Shown here: positions 60,805-64,000 of the stretch, one piece after another | How the letters are laid out: the number at the start of each line of letters is the position of its first letter | How positions within the stretch are numbered: the stretch's first letter is position 1 | Assembly (NCBI RefSeq): GCF_047159865.1 | Contig: NZ_AP038804.1 | Span: 2,170,001-2,234,000, forward strand | Direction of reading: 5' to 3' | Length of the DNA stretch: 64,000 nt | Source of the DNA: JAIOSF01 sp047159865 | Lineage (GTDB): Bacteria; Campylobacterota; Campylobacteria; Campylobacterales; Arcobacteraceae | The notes under the pieces: model-generated | The model's database searches: none | The model's input: only the letters and a program-made list of their open reading frames with translations | What the model was told of the DNA's origin: nothing | Made by a program: the position numbers and the translations under genes

Positions 60805-63333
60805 TTATTGCTTTGTAATAAGTTCCAAAATTTTTTCTTTATTATCACAAAAATGACTATCTCTTGAGATAAGGAAAAGATCATTTGCTTTACCTCGTAT
60901 AGATTGAATTTTTGCACTGTTTATCTCTACATCAAAATCATCAAAGGTTTTTGCAATATAAGAAAATAGCCCTTTTTGATCTTTAGTGTTTATTTTCATC
61001 AATGCTAAGCTTTTCGTATGATTACAGTCTATAAAAATTTCCTCTTTTAAAATCGTTGGTTTTTTTAGTTTGATATCTCTAGACATATCAAAAGAGTCTG
61101 TAATAATCTCTTCAACAAAAGGTAAATCATCTTCATCTAATCTTTCATTAAAAGTTATTTCGAAAAACTTTTTATCATCAAAGAGTTTATAAATTCCCAT
61201 TGAAACAATATTTAAAAATTGCATTTTTCCTAATAGATAACCCAAGTTCAAAGGAACAGCTCGCGTTATTTTAATAGAGAGTCTTTCTTTATTTGAAATA
61301 GTATAATCCCAATTTATAGCATTTTTTGCACGCTTTGCAATTTTAATAATATCTTCTGCCTTGTATTTTAAATACATTTGATTTGACTCAATATGAAGAA
61401 TCTTTTTCTGCATCAATCGTGATGATTCTATAAAGAGTTTATTTTTTTTGATTGTATTTTCTTTTGCAACTCTTCTTGTACTAATTTGAAGTAACTCTTT
61501 ATTGTTAAAAGCAGGAATTGATTGTAAGTATAACTCTTTCAATAAAGAAGCCGTTGAACTTTTATAAAATTTTTCATCTACTGAACAGATATCTGCGTAA
61601 GTCAAGATATATAAAAGTTTTAATGCTTCATGCGTTTGAATAAGTCCAGTAAAAGCTAAAATAGTCTCTTGTGCATAAATATCTTCAGTTGTAGCTATCT
61701 TACTCATCATATTGTGATAGCGTATTAAAGTCGATGCTAAAGTGATATTTTCATCTGATATTTTTAAAGATTTTGCAAATTTTTTAAATAAATTTTGACC
61801 CACAACATGATGGTCCTTTCCTCTTCCTTTACCACAATCATGAAAAAAAGAGGCTAACCTTAAAACAAATTTTTGGTTTTGGTTTAGTTTTTCATACATA
61901 ACTTGTAAAAAAGGATCTTGAATATTTTGAAGATGATACAAAGTTTTAACACTGTGAATATCGACAGGATGTTTATGATAACCATCAAATTGAGGCTGAT
62001 TTATAATCATCTTCATTGTAGGAATAAGTTCTACTAAAAGTGAAGAGTTGTATAAAAGTTTCATCAGAGGATAAAGGTTTTCTTTATGTAAAATAGCTAC
62101 TAAAAGTGCCTTTGTAGCATCATTTAATTTACTTGGAAGAATTGTATTAGAAGCATAATACACATAAGATGAATCAAAATATTTAACTCCAACAGGTAAA
62201 GAAACAAGCTCTTTTAAAAATAGGTTGAGTTTCTTAGGTTTCCTTTGAAATGAAGTATAAATTTTATTGTCATAGTAAAAAATATTTTTTTCTATTCTGT
62301 GCTCTTTTAGTTTTGTAAAATTTGTTAGATCGTAAATATATTTTCGTGTAATCTTTTTAGTAACAATCACTGAAAAATGATGAATAGTATGTAATGATAG
62401 GAGTATTTTTTCCATACATTGCCGCTCTTTTACATATCTTGAAGTATCACAAAAACCTAACCAATCACTTAATTCTGGTAAGCGATCAAAAGTAACAATA
62501 TCAAGTTTCTTTTTTGCAATAAGATGTAAAGCAGTTCTTACTTTAAAAATATATTCTACAGCAATAGCATATTTTTTATACTCCTCATCACTAAAAATTG
62601 TTCTACAAAGTTGTTTTGTATTTGTTACCCCAAAAGCAATATTTGCCATCCAAAAAAGCATATTGGATTCTCTCATTCCACCATAACCATCTTTAATATT
62701 GGGTTGCATATTTAAAGGTGTTTTTAAGAGTCTCGCTTTATGTTCAGCAATTTTTTCCTCTACAAACTCTTTTCTATTGTGTTTTCTAATTTTTGATAAT
62801 GTATGTTCAAATTTAAACCAAAGATGTTTTGATCCATAAATAAATCGAGATTCCAAAATTGATGTTTTGATAGTGATATCAGTTTGAACCTCTTGTGCCA
62901 AGTTTGCAATATTATGTACACGGCTACCTAGTTTCAACCCACTATCCCAAGCCAACAATACAAACTCTTCTAAAATCGGTTGAATATTAAAACCAGAAAC
63001 ATCTTCATACAGAAGCATGATATCTATATCACTATAAACACATAATTGCTCTCTACCATAACTACCTAAAGCGATAACATTAACAGGTATATAACTACTC
63101 ATAGGCATATAGGAACCAAAATGTTTTCTTAAAAGATATTTATATATAACTTTTATAAAACTATCTATTTTTTTAGTATGTTTGACTAAAAAATCTTTTC
63201 CACTAGAGTTTTTAAAAATTTCATCTAGTGAGTTTAAATACTCTTTTATCTCTTTTTTGATAACTTTAGCAATCTGAAAATCAGGAGCTTTTGAATCTAT
63301 AAGTTCTTCAATTTTTATGTTTATGTTTGTCAT
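60805..63333 (-). CDS. glnD: PII uridylyltransferase / uridylyl-removing enzyme
   Basis: The 842-residue nitrogen sensor has a nucleotidyltransferase domain with GSYGREQLCVYSDIDIMLLY (residues about 90-110), a central HD domain (FHDCGKGRGKDHHVVG), and two C-terminal ACT domains (the last from about residue 765, LALMKINTKDQKGLFSYIAK). It modifies PII proteins in response to glutamine. No PII gene is adjacent. The normal E. coli length is 890. Confidence 0.95.
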   Translation of the reverse strand: MTNINIKIEELIDSKAPDFQIAKVIKKEIKEYLNSLDEIFKNSSGKDFLVKHTKKIDSFIKVIYKYLLRKHFGSYMPMSSYIPVNVIALGSYGREQLCVYSDIDIMLLYEDVSGFNIQPILEEFVLLAWDSGLKLGSRVHNIANLAQEVQTDITIKTSILESRFIYGSKHLWFKFEHTLSKIRKHNRKEFVEEKIAEHKARLLKTPLNMQPNIKDGYGGMRESNMLFWMANIAFGVTNTKQLCRTIFSDEEYKKYAIAVEYIFKVRTALHLIAKKKLDIVTFDRLPELSDWLGFCDTSRYVKERQCMEKILLSLHTIHHFSVIVTKKITRKYIYDLTNFTKLKEHRIEKNIFYYDNKIYTSFQRKPKKLNLFLKELVSLPVGVKYFDSSYVYYASNTILPSKLNDATKALLVAILHKENLYPLMKLLYNSSLLVELIPTMKMIINQPQFDGYHKHPVDIHSVKTLYHLQNIQDPFLQVMYEKLNQNQKFVLRLASFFHDCGKGRGKDHHVVGQNLFKKFAKSLKISDENITLASTLIRYHNMMSKIATTEDIYAQETILAFTGLIQTHEALKLLYILTYADICSVDEKFYKSSTASLLKELYLQSIPAFNNKELLQISTRRVAKENTIKKNKLFIESSRLMQKKILHIESNQMYLKYKAEDIIKIAKRAKNAINWDYTISNKERLSIKITRAVPLNLGYLLGKMQFLNIVSMGIYKLFDDKKFFEITFNERLDEDDLPFVEEIITDSFDMSRDIKLKKPTILKEEIFIDCNHTKSLALMKINTKDQKGLFSYIAKTFDDFDVEINSAKIQSIRGKANDLFLISRDSHFCDNKEKILELITKQ

Positions 63334-63438
63334 AGAATTATTCTATCATAAAATAAATTAGTATTTCTATTTGCAATTTTATCTAATTTTAAGAATTGGA
63401 TTGTTACAATTTATAAATTCTATTAAAAGGTACAGAAT

Positions 63439-63570
63439 ATGAAAACAAATCTACCTTCACATATAAATAATTGGTCATTCACTAAAAACAAAAAAGAAAG
63501 CTTTTTCATAAAATATGATGTTTTTATTATTGTTTTTGTTTTTATAGTAGGATATCTAATTATTTTTTAA
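63439..63570 (+). CDS. Small single-helix membrane protein
   Basis: A 43-residue frame from ATG 63439, with AAAAGG about 8 bases upstream. It starts MKTNLPSHINNWSFTKNKKE and ends in a hydrophobic helix (YDVFIIVFVFIVGYLIIF). Base usage and the ribosome site support a real gene, but conservation cannot be checked here. It is divergent from glnD. Confidence 0.5.
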   Translation: MKTNLPSHINNWSFTKNKKESFFIKYDVFIIVFVFIVGYLIIF

Positions 63571-63639
63571 ATTCATTAAGATAATCAAAATAAAAAAATG
63601 ATATAGTTGCTCATTAAAATAAATAGAAATGGATATATC

Positions 63640-64000
63640 ATGACTGAAGATGAAAAAAAATACTTTAATAGACAAATACAACTTTGGGGTGAAGAAACTC
63701 AAGAGTCTCTAAAAACAAAAAAAATTGCAATTATAGGTTCTGGTGGATTGGGATGTAGTTTAGCAATTGCATTAGGAAGTAGTGGAATAGGGCATATAGA
63801 TTTAATAGATTTTGATACAGTTGGTGTCCATAATATTCATCGTCAAATTGGTTTTAAAGTTGGAGATGAAGATAAACTAAAGTGTGAGGTTCTTAAAGAA
63901 CTCATAGAATCAAGAAATCCTTTTGTAACAGTAACTGCACATGATATGGATTTTGATACTTTTAGCTTTACTGATGATTATTATGATCTTATTTTAGATG
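63640..64000 (+). CDS. ThiF/MoeB/HesA-type E1-like protein (partial, 5' end)
   Basis: The first 120 residues are visible. The start is ATG 63640 with GGAT upstream. RQIQLWGEETQESLKTKKI and IAIIGSGGLGCSLAIALGSS (nucleotide-binding GxGGxG), LIDFDTVGVHNIHRQIGF and KLKCEVLKELI are the E1-like adenylation domain. Such enzymes activate ThiS or MoaD-type sulfur carriers; which one cannot be told from this part. RQIQLWGEE is also seen in SUMO/NEDD8-type and HesA-like members. Confidence 0.85.
   Translation, partial: MTEDEKKYFNRQIQLWGEETQESLKTKKIAIIGSGGLGCSLAIALGSSGIGHIDLIDFDTVGVHNIHRQIGFKVGDEDKLKCEVLKELIESRNPFVTVTAHDMDFDTFSFTDDYYDLILD

Noticed and set aside
1..64000. CRISPR arrays, tRNA or rRNA genes, prophage
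   Set aside because: No regularly spaced repeats, cloverleaf-like genes, rRNA sequence or phage structural genes were found by reading.

Overview
The window is AT-rich (about 30% G+C) chromosomal DNA from a member of the Campylobacterota, most likely an Arcobacteraceae relative. This is inferred from codon usage, dense operons, CbiK and CbiM/Q/O-type genes, YkgJ-like and TPR proteins, the hemL-atpZ-thyA neighbourhood and the many PAS/Cache signalling proteins. No rRNA, tRNA, CRISPR array or complete insertion sequence was seen.

Region 1 (1-6.2 kb): a left-going operon with trpC, a TPR lipoprotein-like or periplasmic protein, a YkgJ cysteine-cluster protein, a family 2 glycosyltransferase and a TonB-like protein, then right-going hemL.

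Region 2 (6.2-13.6 kb): a decayed sedentary integron. A broken, left-going integron-integrase gene (6251-6496) is followed by a right-going cassette. Two more cassettes lie beyond a housekeeping block (Dabb-PpnP fusion, atpZ-like, membrane protein, thyA, folA). Three attC-like sites of 131-134 bp were found. In each cassette the first bases (TTAGCA, TTATGT, TTATCTG) are the exact complement of the R'' box of its own attC, which fixes the cassette ends. The cassettes carry a membrane protein, a 69-aa protein and a complete restriction-modification unit. A ParE/RelE toxin remnant follows cassette 1.

Region 3 (13.6-19 kb): topA with a histone-like Lys/Ala tail, tkt with a TTG start, and two small conserved hypotheticals.

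Region 4 (19-53 kb): about 34 kb read leftward with almost no interruption, devoted to cobalamin. In transcription order it holds: a 56-aa small protein; a BtuB-like receptor with BtuFDC; a 50-aa membrane protein; a second copy of the 56-aa protein; a NikK/CbiM/NikL/CbiQ/CbiO metal importer; corrin-ring genes cbiK, cobI, cobH, a 2Fe-2S protein, cobA, cbiD, cbiET, cobM, cbiG, cobJ and cobB; and the lower-ligand and assembly genes bluB, cobD with a kinase, cbiB, cobT, cobU, cobS and cobQ. CbiK, CbiG and CbiD mark the early-cobalt ('anaerobic') route, while BluB needs O2, which fits a microaerophile. Not found here: precorrin-6A reductase (cobK/cbiJ), corrinoid adenosyltransferase, CobC phosphatase and precorrin-2 dehydrogenase. 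A KAP-family NTPase and a broken MazF-type toxin gene sit inside the cluster, as do an HD phosphohydrolase, an EI24 protein, an ADP-ribosylglycohydrolase, a histidine kinase and an RND pump.

Region 5 (53-64 kb): cvfB-dedA, a four-PAS diguanylate cyclase, rpe-trpF-dnaQ-like, an OprC/NosA-like copper TonB receptor, glnD, a small membrane protein and the start of a ThiF/MoeB-like gene.

The observations most worth following are the decayed integron with its internally consistent cassette ends, and the duplicated 56-aa protein. The two copies differ at 14 synonymous positions and no amino-acid position over their first 50 codons.
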